From positions 114,745,677-114,809,676 of the forward strand of contig NC_134542.1 of assembly GCF_050624435.1 (NCBI RefSeq): a DNA stretch of 64,000 nucleotides. The letters are read 5' to 3'. The DNA comes from Tenrec ecaudatus (lineage: Eukaryota; Chordata; Mammalia; Afrosoricida; Tenrecidae). A model generated the notes under the pieces. It ran no database searches. It saw only the letters and a list, made by a program, of their open reading frames with translations, and was not told where the DNA came from. The position numbers and the translations under genes were made by a program. Below, in pieces: positions 1 to 10,840 of this stretch (the stretch's first letter is position 1; the number at the start of each line of letters is the position of its first letter).

Positions 1-361
1 CTGAAATAAATTCTTCTGGGGGGAGGGGCATGTGTCCACATAGTTGAGATTGGGGACAGCCCCTCAAACCCCTCCACTAGTTCCCTACTTCATGCTGGCA
101 TGTTGCCTTCACGTCTTGGAGCACTGGCTTGATGTCTGGTCCCTCTTTCCCTGTGGAGATATAAACAATACCCTCCCCTTGGGTGGGTTATTACCTGGTA
201 CTCCCACTACCCATTGTTTTCCTTTCCCCACCTCCTTTTCAATTGGCTACCATATGTATCCTTGGATTTATTCTGGCCCCTGCCATACTACCTGGACCTC
301 ACCCCAGGAATGTTTATATACAGTAGTCTTTCCCTATACCCCTCTTGCATTTTTTTAAAAC

Positions 362-3300
362 TTACTTCAGAATACTCATATTGTACTTGTCCTTCTGTGC
401 TTGGCTTACTTCATTTAGCATGGTTTCCTCCAGTTCTTCCCATGCAGCGATGTGCTTCATACGTTCATCACTGCTTTTTAGCGATGCGTAGTACTGCACT
501 GTATGTATGTACCGCAGTTGTTTAACCCACTCACCAGTTGATGGAAATTTGGGTTGTTTCCAACTCCTTGAAATTGTGAACTGACAAAATGAACATTGGA
601 GCACAGATGTCAGGCCTTGGCTTGTTTCTTGCCTCTTCTGGGTATATGCCCAGCAGGGGGATTGCTGGGTCATATAGTAACTCGATTTCCATCTGTTTTA
701 GGTATCACCAGATTGATTTCCATAGTGGCTGTACATACTTACAGATCCACCAGCAGTGGATGAGAGTACCTGTGTTCCCACAGCCCCTCCAACACTTGTT
801 GCTCTCTGACTTTTTAAATTGGACTATCTTTGAGGGTGTTAAGTGGTACCTAGTTGCTGTTTTAATTTGCATTTCTCTTATGGCTAAGGATCGGGAACAT
901 TTTCTCATACGTTTGTTGGTCATTCAGATTTCTGCCCCTGTGAAACTTCTGTTCAGGTCCATTGCCCACCTCCACAGTGGGCAATTAGTTTTTTCTTTTT
1001 GGAAGCCAGCAGAGTATTGTAGATTTTAGTAATAAGGCCTTTGTCTGATGTGTCATTGCTAAAGATGTTTTCCCAGTTCATGGACTCTCTTACTACACTC
1101 TTGGTGAATTATTTTGATGTACACAGGTGTTTTATTTTCACTACATCCAATTTCTCAATTTGTGCCTCTTCTGTGTTTGTGTCCTTCCCTATTTCTGAGA
1201 GTCTATGTATTCCCTGTGCCAAAGTTCTCAAGTTGATCCCAATTCCCTCATTGATGGCCCTAATAGTTTGGGGTTTAACTTCAATGTCTGTGATCCACCT
1301 TGAGTTTATTCCTGTACATTGAGTGAGATAAGGGTCTTGCTTCATTTTTCTCAAGGTAGATATCCTTTTTTGCCAGCACTGCATCTGCTTCCCAATTGAT
1401 ATTTTTGGGGCCCTTATCAGTATCAGTATCAGGTGTCTGTATGCTAATGATTTTATTTCTTGGTTTTCAGTTCTTTTCCATTGGTCTGAGTATCTGTCAT
1501 TGTACCAATACCATGCCATTTTGACAACTGTGGCTATATAATATGTGTTAAAGTCAGGTAAAGCAAGCCCTCCCATGGTGTCCTTTTCTTGAGGACTTCT
1601 CTGGTAATTCTGGATTCTTCCCTCTCCATATGAAGTTGGTATCAGTTTTTCCATTTCTTTGAAGAAAGATAAGGGTAATTGTATCGGGATTGCATTAAAC
1701 TTATATGGTGCCTTAGGCAGAACTGACATCTTTACTATATTGGGTCTTCCAATCCACGAGCATGGGACATTCTGCCATTTGTTGAGGTTATTGTTGGTTT
1801 CTTGTAATAGTGTTCTGTAGTTTACCACATACAGATCTTTTGTTCTTTTAGTCAGGTATATCCCTTGATATTTCAATTTGTGCTTAGCTATTGTGAAGGG
1901 TACCACCTTTTTGATCTCCTCTTTGCGGTCTTATTCGATGAGTATAGCAGTCCAATGGACTTCAGTTTGTTGATCCTATATCTTGCCCCTTTGCCAAACT
2001 CCTGTATTGCTTCCAATCGACACCTTGTGGAGCTTTTGGGATTTTTCATATATAAAATCATATCATAACAATAGTTTCATCTCTTCCTTCCCAGACTAAT
2101 ACCTTTGATATCTTTTCTTTGCCTATGCTGTTAGCTAAAACCTCCAGCACAATATTAAATAAGAGTGGGGGAATGGACATCCTTGTCTGGCCCACTTTTT
2201 CAGTGAGATTATGTTAGTCTTTTCTCCATTGACTACCACATTGGCTGTTGGTTTTTCACATATAGCTTGTATTGTCTTGAGGAATTTTCCTTCCATTCCT
2301 ATCTTCTCAAGTGTCTTAAACAGGAATTGGTATTGCAATTTCTCGAATGCTTTTTCTGTTTCTATCAATATTATCATGTGGTTCTTATAGTTTTTCATGG
2401 CAATGTGGTGAATGATATTAATGATCTTTCATATATTGAACCATCCCTGCATCCCTGGTATGAATCCCAATTGGTCATGGTGAATTATTTGTTTTATATA
2501 CTTCTGTATTCTATTGACCAGTATTTTGTTAAGGATTTTTTGCATCGATGTTCATTAGGGATATTGATCTGTAGTTCTCAATTTTTGTGGGATCCTTTCC
2601 TGATTTTGGTATCAGAGTTATACTAGCTTCATAGGAGTTTGCCTTCTTTTTCGATGTTCTGGAAGAGTTTGTGTAGGATTGGTGTTAGTTCTTCACTAAG
2701 TGCTTGGTAGAATACTCCTGTGAAGCTGTCTGGTCGAGGAGAATTTTTTTGAGGGTGAGGTGGGGTAATCCCTTGATAATCTTGTATATTTCTTCTATTG
2801 TTATGCATCTGTTGAGGTTTTTCACGTCCTTTGGGGATAGTCTAGAGAGGATTGCTTTTCCAAGAATTTGCCCTTGTCTTCCAAGTTGTTGAATTCATTG
2901 GAGTACAATCCTTCGTAGTACTGTGTAATTATCCTTTTGATTTTATTGGGGTCTGTTGTAATGACCCCTCTTTCATCCCTCATTCTTGCTATTGAAATTT
3001 GTTCCCTCCTTTCTTTGGTTAGATTTGCCAATGGTCTGTTGATTCTGTTTATCCTTTCAAAGAACCAACTTTTAGCAGCATACTTTTTTTCCCATAGTTC
3101 TTTTATTTTCTGTCTCTGAATTTCAGCCCTGATTTTTATTATTTCTTTTCTATTGCTATTAGTTGGATTGTCCTGCTTACCCTGCTCTAGTTGTTGTAAA
3201 TTTTGTGCCAGCATATCAATCATCAGTCTCTCTTCCTTTCTCAGGTATGCATATATTGCCCTGAAACTTCCTCTGATAACTGCCTTTGATGTGTTCCATA

Positions 3301-4126
3301 AGTTTTGGTACATCGTGTGCTCATTCTCGTTGGCTTCTAGAAATTTCCTAATTTCATCTCTGATCTGTGCCAGTGTGCACCCATTTGTAGTAGAGAGCTA
3401 TTCATCCTCCAATTGTTTGCTCTTGTTTTCGTCTTCCTTTGGTTGACTTCCAGCCTTATGGCACAGTGGTCAGAGGGAGAGATCTGTATGATATCCGTGT
3501 GCTTAAATTTATGTAGATTTGCCTTATGCCACAGCATGTGGTCTATCTTTGAATATATGTCATGTGGGCTTAAAAAGAATGTGAATTTTTTTGTATTTGG
3601 ATGAAAAGTTTCATAACTATCATGTCAAATTGTCTATTTATAGTATTTAGATCTCTAGCCTCCTTGTTGAGTTCCTTTCCCTGTGATCTATCTTTCCCAT
3701 AGAGTAGTGCATTGAAGTCACCCACTACAATTGTGGAGGCTGTGATTTGTTTTTCATCTTTTCGAGAGTTTGGTTGATGTATTCAATGGGTCTCTCATTC
3801 GGGGAATATGTTTACAATGCTTAGTGGTTCATTGTCTACCAATCCCTTGAGCATTATATAGTGTCCCTGCTTATCTCTTTTTATGGTTTGTACTTTGAGG
3901 TCAATTTTATCTGAGCTTAGGATTGCAACCCTGCTTTTTTTGAATTGCTGTTTGCTTGGTATTCCTTTATTCAGCCTTTGATTCTCAGCCTATTTTTGTC
4001 AGTAGTGTTGAAATGTGTCTTCTGTAGGCAGCAGAATGATGGATTGTGTTTTCAAAGCCAGTCTGCGAGCCTCAGTCTTTTACTGCCTGAGTTCAGACCA
4101 TTTATATTCAGGGTTATTATCTTCAT
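362..4126 (-). pseudogene. L1 ORF2 pseudogene (endonuclease-reverse transcriptase)
   Basis: This is the decayed reading frame of the L1 replicase, which nicks target DNA and reverse-transcribes L1 RNA at the nick. The likely start is an ATG at 4126-4124, followed by a KIITLNINGLNS-like peptide typical of the apurinic endonuclease N-terminus. The endonuclease SDH box is readable at 3474-3466 (PSDHCAI). A long open piece (3313-2822) carries the linker before the RT domain. The RT core at 2398-2135 reads IETEKAFEK where families have a DxEKAFD box, so the expected catalytic Asp is Glu. The downstream FADD region (about 2090-2060) is unreadable because of a small deletion and stops. The C-terminal piece 1906-1109 and the Cys-rich box CX3CX7HX4C (within 923-705) are well kept. 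The frame ends at TAA 364-362. The span of about 3.77 kb is close to the usual 3.8 kb. Confidence 0.92.
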
Positions 4127-4300
4127 CTGCGGACTCTATCATGCCATCTTATACCTTTTGTGTTGGGTGTTTTCCTACCTTCCTTTCTTATTAGTATGTT
4201 GTGTGTGTGTGTGGCTGTGATTCTTGACTTCTTTCTTTCCTTAAGCCAATTTTTTCTCTTTGTTGCTCTCTGGGTGAGGTTGTTCTATGTGGCGGTCTCT

Positions 4301-5279
4301 TATTTATGCTTGGTGAATGTTGTTCTTTTGCCCATAGTTTGTTTCCAAGGATCTTTTGTGGGGAGGGTTTCTTCTAACATATTCTTTGAGTTTTTCCTAG
4401 TCTGGTAAGACTCTTACTTCTCCATCTATCTTGATCAATAATGTGGTTGGGTAGAGTATTGTTGGATTTGCGTTGTTTTACCTCAATTTTTGGAATATGT
4501 TACTCCACTCTCTCTTCTTCATAGTTTCTGCTGATAGGTCTAAGCATATTCTTATTTGGGGACCTTTATTTGTGGTTGCTTACTTTTCCCTAGCTGCTCT
4601 TATGATTTTCTCCTTATCCTCAAAGTTGGATAGTTTAACTATTATGTGCTGTGGTGACTTCTTCTTGGGATTCAATCTAGCTGGTGTTCTTTCAGCCTCC
4701 TGAATGGTTGCCTGGTTTTCATTCATTAAGCTGGGAAAGCTTTCCTCCAAGAATTTTCTCACTGTTGTTGCAGGTGACTTCTTTGTTGTGTCTTCCTCTG
4801 GTAATCCAACATTTCTAATGTTGTTCCTCTTTATAGCATCAGACATCACTCTTAGGTTTTCTTCAGCTTTTCTGATGATCTTATTAGATTTCTGTTTGCA
4901 TTTGTTAGTCTGGTTGGATGTCCTCCAAGTCACTGGTGTGGTTCTCTGCTTCCTCCAGTCGATTCTCAAGGTCTGCAAGTCTGCTACTTGTTTTTGTTAT
5001 CTCCTCCCGAAGCTCTTGTATTTCCCTTTGGTGTGTGGACTTTATCTCCTCTACCATTTCATCCTTTTTCTGTATTGTTTATCTCATATCCTGTATGACA
5101 AGAGCAGCATTCTGAAAATTTCATTCTGTGGCAGCTCAATTTCTGCATGTCATTATGTTCAGGTCAGCTTCTCCCATTGCCTTTTGTTTCTCCTGGTTTT
5201 TCATTGAGGTCGTTGGGGCTCAGGGATTTTTGCGTTGCTTTATTTTATAGGATCCAGGTGGCATTTTCCAGGGAGTCAT
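4301..5279 (-). pseudogene. L1 ORF1 pseudogene (RNA-binding chaperone)
   Basis: This is the remnant of L1 ORF1p, the RNA-binding protein that coats L1 RNA as trimers. The most readable part is 4978-4580, with peptides such as NVGLPEE and HIIVKLSNFEDKEKI that match the RRM and C-terminal domain of mammalian ORF1p. The C-terminus continues in another frame (IKIDGEVRVLPD, then a stop, near 4445-4390) and ends at a stop near 4303. The start was put at an ATG near 5279 because the span then gives about 326 codons, near the usual 340. The coiled-coil part (about 5250-5000) is broken by stops. The start is the least certain element. It lies about 175 bp upstream of ORF2 in L1 orientation, as is usual. 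Confidence 0.85.
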
Positions 5280-6275
5280 GGAGCACCGGCTCTCTCTGGG
5301 AGACTTATAGGAATTCTTCTTTGAACTGTCTACAGCTAATTTCATTATGGAATTAGCCTACAACTTTATCCTCTTGTGGCTTCCTTATCAGGGGAGTGCC
5401 CTAGAAGACTAGTGATTTGCCTGCTTCGTTGTAGATCACCACGAATGCTGGGAGGAATTGTCCTGGCTAGGTGCATTACTGCAGAACTTGAACAGAGGTT
5501 CCTTCAGCAGCTTGGGATGTAGGCAAGTGTTGGCCGAGCTTCCTTAGGTCATGTGAGGCACTAAGATAGGCTGGAGGAAGTTCCCTCAGTTACATGGGCC
5601 CACAAAGGAAAAAAGAGGAGCTCCCCCAGCCACACAGGCAGGAATTCCCCAGTAAGAAGTTTGGTGAAGTCCCCCCTGGTGGAGGTAGGCCAGGCTTTCC
5701 CCACCCTCGTGCTAGATGCACAGGGTGGAGTTCACATGACTGGGTGTGGGGCAGCAGTAAGTGCCCTAGGCTATGGCAAGTGGTCTGGAGTTCTGTGGTG
5801 GAATGTGAAAGAACAGGGAAGAGACAAAGAGGAGACAAAAATTAAAAAGTAAGGCCACTGAGACTGTGGGTGGATAGAGAGAAGATAGGGAAACAAAATT
5901 AAGAATGTAGGTGAAAAAAAAAAAAAGAATGTAGGTGACCCCTGATCTGTGCCTGTGGGGCTGCAAGGGTTTAATCCTTGCCCCAAAGTGGCAGCAAGCT
6001 GTGACTGTTGAGATAAAGCCACTGTGCTGGCTCCAAATGGTCCTAGCTCCAGCTAGGACAGTGGCAGGGTGAAGGGCAAACCTGAGCTGACCTCCACTGT
6101 AGTAAGCCAAAAGCCCCAAGCCCCTCCAAACCTTATGGATCTGAGCCTATTTATCTTTATGATGCTCCTCCTGCAATCCAGCAGTGTTTAATTTCCCTCT
6201 TAGTAACTCTCCTGGGCTGATTTCTGCGGAGTCCTTCTGGTATGTGTTACTCAGTCTCCATCTTCCTGTAAGTCT
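5280..6275 (-). promoter_or_regulatory. L1 5' UTR, internal promoter region (inactive copy)
   Basis: GC-rich sequence lies upstream of ORF1 and ends close to a CAGTCTCCATCTTCC block, whose complement resembles the GGAAGATGG-type start of many L1s. By position it should hold the internal RNA polymerase II promoter. No individual transcription-factor site is claimed. The plus-strand open frames here are compositional and match no protein I recognise. Confidence 0.6.
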
Positions 6276-6584
6276 CTCCAATTCTTGATGACTGCTAACA
6301 AAATACTGAGATTTCAAAGGAGTCTCATATCTAAGTAAATAGGATTAATTAGCATCTGTTGTCAATCACAAATTCATAACTAAAGACTCGTTTTAACTCA
6401 TTGTAGTAAATATTAAACTGCATCATCATAAAACATTTACTGGTATACATATGTTTTAGGCTACTGTGGGTCCTTTCTGAAGTATGAAGACACATGTTGT
6501 ACCTTTGACATAGCTCCCAGTCCCACTCTGGCTCCTGCAGTTGTTGGAGCAGGCAGCTCTTACTTACCTCACTTCACAGCCATG
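6276..6584. other. Unassigned AT-rich spacer
   Basis: No gene and no repeat that I recognise lies between the L1 5' end and the first AfroSINE. Confidence 0.5.
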
Positions 6585-6792
6585 GGAGTAGTTCTGGTGC
6601 CCCAGAGGTTAAGGGCTTGGCTGCTAAGTGAAAGGTCAGTGGTTCAAACCCACCAATCACTCTACATTAAAGAATCATAGCCTTGAAAAAAAAAATTTGG
6701 GGGGGGGGGGTGTAGTTGAAAAATCTACCCTGCCCTAGAAGGTTGCTAAGAGTAAGGATCGACTGGATGGCATGGATTTGTTTCCTTTGGGA
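6585..6792 (+). mobile_element. AfroSINE copy
   Basis: This is a tRNA-derived SINE. The head runs from GTTCTGGTGCCCCAGAGG through the B box GGTTCAAACCC. The body contains an A/G-run expansion (about 6685-6712), then CCTGCCCTAGAAGG and the terminal block GATCGACTGGATGGCATGG. Unlike most copies it carries a run of ten or more G. No gene lies within 300 bp. Confidence 0.88.
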
Positions 6793-7263
6793 TGGTTGCT
6801 GTCCCATATCACCCCCACCCCTCTCCAGGATGCTGTGCATTCTGCCCAAAATCTTCTCCAGACCTCTGGGCTCCCAGAGCGCACAGAGACGTAGTGCCCC
6901 CAGGGTTATCCATCAATAATGAGCAAAAGAAGTCAGTGGTTGAAGCCTCTAGTCCTTCCTGGTTCCAGTGGAAGATTAGAGGATCATTTTGCATGCTTCT
7001 CAGAAAAATCAGACTGATTCAATCTCCAATTTCTTACAATACTTGCCACAGGAATACACCTTGTTATGAACTGAATTTTGTTCCCAAGTAGAGAGGTTGA
7101 AATACTAGCGCCTGAACCAGCAACCGTAACTTTATTTAGGGAAATACAGTCTATCTTTGCAGATATTATCAGGTATGCTAATGAATACATACTGGAACAG
7201 GGGCCTAACCTGATCCCTCCTGACCATTGTATTTTATTTTATTTTTTTATTGTAGTAACTTAT

Positions 7264-7435
7264 TATTTTTTAAATCATTTTATTGGGGGCTCATACATCT
7301 CTTATCAAATCCATAATGAAGGTTGCCATCATCATTTTCAAAACATTTTCTTTCTACTTGAGCCTTTGGTATCAGCTCCTCATTTCTTTCCCTCCCTCCT
7401 TCACCCTCCCTTCCTTATGAACCCTTGATAATTCA
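7264..7435 (-). mobile_element. Truncated copy of the L1-3'-like family
   Basis: It starts with AAATCATTTTATTGGGGGCT and runs to CTTGATAATTCATTAA. The complement is the 3' end of a family that recurs near 10.8, 21.5, 49.0 and 50.7 kb. Only about 170 bp of the 3' end was inserted. Confidence 0.75.
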
Positions 7436-7635
7436 TTAATTATTGTTGTAAGTTATATGTAATAAAACACTGGCCATTTCAACATGCTTCATATATGCAA
7501 TTCAGTGGTGTTATTTATGTTTACCCTGTTGTTCAACCATCACAATCAGCCAGTTCCAATGATTTATATTAACCATTAATAGAATTTATGTCCCCTATCC
7601 ATTGAGTCTCATTTTTCTTCCCCCCTCCCAACCCT

Positions 7636-7862
7636 GAAGCCCTAGTGGCACAAAAGGTTGCATGTTGGGCTGCTAACTGCAAGGCCCATAGTTCAGATCA
7701 CCAGCAGCTCAAAACCACCAGCTCCTCCACAGAAAAAAAGATGAGACTTTCTATTCCTCTAAAGATTTCCTCTCAGAAACCCACAGGGGCAGTTCTATTC
7801 TGTCTCAAAGGGTATCTGTGAGGCCGAGTCTGCTTAATAGCAGTGGGTTTGGGCTTTTGTCT
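7636..7862 (+). mobile_element. AfroSINE copy
   Basis: The head is GAAGCCCTAGTGGCAC, followed by GGGCTGCTAACTGCAAGG, the body GGGGCAGTTCTATTCTGTC and the tail TAGCAGTGGGTTTGGG. It sits inside the old L1 fragment. Confidence 0.9.
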
Positions 7863-8345
7863 TACTGAGTCATGTTAACCACTAATAAACATTAGTCTCT
7901 ACCCACCCGCCTAGTCCAGGTATTACAGATAAGTGGAATCACACAACAGTTGTCCTTTTTGTGACTGATTCATCTCACCCTCAACACAATGTTTTCAAGG
8001 TTCATCCATGCTTCACTCAGCAGGGCTGTCCTTCCCTGTATTTTACTTTATATTAAAATATGTTTTTAAAAGCAAAGACTTAGAAGTAGAGACATACACA
8101 CCAAGGGAACATGACTAATGGGATCCACTGACATTCCAAAAAGGCCAAGAAAAGCCAGGGTAACCAGATGCTGAAAGAAACTAGAAAGGATCTTCCCCAG
8201 GAGCCAACAGAGAGAAAGCATAATGCTGCCAATGGCCTGATCACAGATGCCCAGCCTCTGGAACTGGGAGAAAATAAGTTTCTGTGCTTGAAAGCCAGCT
8301 GTTTGGCGGTATTTGGGTATGGCAGCCCTAGGAACTGAGACATAC

Positions 8346-9264
8346 CTGCCACCTCAGCCCCAATTGTTTGAAACAAGTTCCTGTGTCACAAAAAGCATTT
8401 CGGTTTCAACTTTACTTCCCCTCATGTTACACCCTCAGAGCAGTGTTGAGATCTGGTATTTAAGGAAACTGGAGGGCGAGACGCACTTTATGCCAGGGTC
8501 CCTGCCCTGCTCTCATTTTCCTTATTCCTTCACTCCAGCTTCCTGTCATCACCTCCCAAATAAACAATGTGTCCCTATGCCCTGGTATCCAGGAATCTCA
8601 AACCAAGATGGTGGGAGGAAGGAAGCAAGCAAGAAAGAAGGACCTAACCCGTTAACAATGATCAGTTTACAAGAAATACTTTTGCTGACCCAGATTTCTG
8701 ACACTAAGTCCCCAGCCAGAGAAAAATTAGTGCCAGTCAGATATCCCCATGCTTCCTGGTCCCCGGCACCAATCTCCTCTTCGTAAATAATTTCTAGACC
8801 TTTAGACAAATAGCAGCTAAAATTTGATATTTGACCAAACACAGTACTGATATACCATGGACATCTCAAGTCCACTTTTAATATTTCTGGCATCAGTTGA
8901 AGATGCCCTCTCCCCAACTGACAGCCTCCTTTGGATGCTCATAGAAACCTAAGGAGCTGAGCTCCTAGTAATCAGACCAGTGGAGGCAAGGGGCTGAGCT
9001 CATCCAGTATCCATCCAAGGTGTGCTTGGGATAAATTGCTGCAGAAGTAAACAGACGTCACAGAAAAGATCTCAGGGCCCGAGGAAGATGCGAGCTCACA
9101 TCATCGTCATGGAGACCATGAAGGGTTCTGCCCTGAGGAGACAGAACACTCACTCCAATGCTCTCAGGGTGCTTCATGTGGCCCCCAAATAATAAACATC
9201 CAATTCAAGTTTGGTGAACGAACAATCAGGTGCGTATTGGTCTTTCCCCAGTCTTGCACAATGA
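8346..9264. other. No gene seen; possible LTR-like end near 8430-8615
   Basis: No coding region is supported. A stretch with CCTGCCCTGCTCTC, CACCTCCCAAATAAACAATG and a following CCTGGTATCCAGGAATCTC looks like the polyadenylation end of an old LTR, but I cannot name it. The rest is unassigned. Confidence 0.4.
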
Positions 9265-9400
9265 TGGTGACAGTGGTGACAGTGGGGATAGCTGCCATTT
9301 ATTAAATGCCCAGCAACCAATCCTCTCCTTTGTAACTAGAGGAAATGAACTCCTAGAGAGATTAAGGGTCCTACACAAGGAAAATAATTGTCTGATGACA
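9265..9400 (+). mobile_element. Probable MIR fragment
   Basis: AGCTGCCATTTATTAAATGCC followed by GAGGAAATGAACTCCTAGAG and AGATTAAGGGTCCTACACAAG resembles the core of the mammal-wide MIR SINE. It is highly diverged. Confidence 0.5.
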
Positions 9401-9765
9401 ATGTTAGATCATTGTCTTCCCAAGCCAATATTTGTTCCATTATTTCCTGCTGCCTCTATGCTAATGTGCACATGAGAATTTAAACCTTGGGATTTCCCTT
9501 ATCTTTGCTATTTCCAGAAGACTGTCTACGGAAACTAAAAATTATTTTCTCTCTCATAAAAGAGGACAGGGATTTCTCCCTGGGCACTCGGAAAATATAC
9601 ACAGCAACGCAGAGTCCTTGGGCCATAGCATTAAGTGGGTTATATGTTTTGGGACCTGTCATTAGGGGCCACACCTAGAAGGGATTACCTCCAGCCAGTC
9701 ACCATCTAAAGACTTTATGGCTAAAGGAGACTTGTCCATTTACTTCAGTATGCCATACAAATAGA

Positions 9766-9975
9766 TAGTCCTTGAGTGACACACACTGTTATAATTCTCA
9801 GCTACTAACCAAAAACTTGGTGGTTCAAATCCACCAAGACGCACCTTGGTGGAGAGGACTGGTGATCTGCTTCCGAATGGCTTCTGCTTTGACAGTCCTT
9901 GGGTTCAAAGTTCTATTCTGCAAAACCGAGTTGCCAGAATCAACTTGCCAGCAACTGGTCTGGTTCTTGTTTGCC
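9766..9975 (+). mobile_element. AfroSINE copy
   Basis: The head is AGTCCTTGAGTGACACACAC, the B box GGTTCAAATCCACC, then GGTGATCTGCTTCC, AGTTCTATTCTGCAAAACC and the tail CAGAATCAACTTGCCAGCAA. All SINE blocks are in order. Confidence 0.85.
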
Positions 9976-10839
9976 TTACAAATGGAATGATCACTTTTTA
10001 TATTGTGCCAGGACATGAACACATTGGGAGAACAGTCTGAATAGCATAGCATAACCGTTCAGTTTATTGACTGCTCTGGACAGCCTCAATGGAGACCAAT
10101 GTGAAAATGTTTGACTTTTCTCCCCACCCACCTACTGGGTAACAGTTTAGTTTGAGCAGACAATGGCGTTTCAAGATCTCTCCTTTACAAAGGAGCAAAT
10201 CCAATTTTTGAGACTGATTCTCCTTTGAGCATTAAAAAGCACAATCTGCTGTAAATTGAACCCAAACCTCATCATGATTGAAAGCTCCATATTTGCCCCT
10301 TGCTCAAGTTCAACTCTTAGGTCAGGATCAGAAGTAGGGTAGAGATGTGCTATGTTCTTTTTGTCTGCCATCTCTTCTTACTACTATTGTTTAACTCTTG
10401 CTGGGCAGGAGCAGAAAGTAGAGGGAAAAATAAGTATTTCATTTACTGGACCCTATGGTTTTGGCTCTCTAGGAGTGCCCTGAAGTGGCAGGGATATTTC
10501 AAGGTTGGCGGGATGGTGGATTACTAGAGTGGGTCCTTGGAGACCTTGTCACAGTTGTTCTCTTAAGAATATATTCATGAACATCTACCATAAAAGCATG
10601 GCTCATAATATCTTCCCTTGGGCCCAAACTTAACAAATAATCCTTTCAGATGGTATACAAGAAAAAAGTTCGGTACAGTACTTTCTGCAAAAAACATTTG
10701 CCCACAGAAAAAGTCACTCTTCTTCACTGACTCATGGGTGTTGAGGCTGCCCTATTGCTCCCTCTCCCTTCACTGTGACGAGGGGAGCTTCAGACAAGTT
10801 CTGGTCTTCAGGATCCCCTGAGGCAGCAGGAAGACCCCA
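9976..10839. other. No gene or recognised repeat
   Basis: I see no supported coding sequence, RNA gene or named repeat here. The short open frames have no recognisable protein features. Confidence 0.5.
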
Positions 10840-10840
10840 T

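Larger units (their letters stand above)
1..6275 (-). mobile_element. Nearly full-length L1 (LINE-1) retrotransposon, defective
   Basis: A single antisense LINE-1 fills the first 6.3 kb. Read on the minus strand, the order is a GC-rich 5' UTR (about 6275-5280), ORF1 (about 5279-4301), ORF2 (about 4126-362) and a 3' UTR that runs off the window at base 1. The order, the spacing and the readable ORF1p and ORF2p peptides fit a mammalian L1. The 5' edge is placed where C-rich UTR-like sequence gives way to AT-rich unique DNA, so it is uncertain by tens of bases. The 3' end and poly-A tail lie outside the window, and no target-site duplication can be read. Stops and frameshifts in both ORFs show that the copy is dead. 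Confidence 0.93.
7232..8066 (-). mobile_element. Old L1 3'-end fragment (L1M-like), antisense, split
   Basis: On the plus strand this reads as the complement of an ancient L1 3' region: a T-rich start, then GTTCAACCATCACAATCAGCC, then after an AfroSINE ATAAGTGGAATCACACAACAG and TTTTCAAGGTTCATCCATGC. These blocks are typical of antisense L1M 3' sequence. It lies inside the MLT1 LTR and is itself interrupted at 7264-7435 and 7636-7862. Confidence 0.65.
7066..8345 (+). mobile_element. MLT1-like MaLR LTR, split by later insertions
   Basis: The left part (7066 to about 7231) starts TTATGAACTGAATTTTGTTCCC and has a TAACTTTATTTAGGGA block. The right part (about 8067-8345) ends with CTCTGGAACTGGGAGAAAATAAG, followed by GGTATGGCAGCCCTAGGAACTGA. 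Both ends match the start and end of MLT1-class ERVL-MaLR LTRs, an ancient mammal-wide family. About 830 bp of younger repeats separate them. It is a non-coding relic of an endogenous retrovirus-like element. Confidence 0.7.

Noticed and set aside
4704..5207. 167-codon plus-strand frame in the L1
   Set aside because: It is the shadow of ORF1 on the opposite strand. The hydrophobic composition comes from antisense A-rich coding.
6601..6670. tRNA gene suggested by B-box GGTTCAAACCC
   Set aside because: It is the head of an AfroSINE. There is no foldable cloverleaf, and the SINE body follows.
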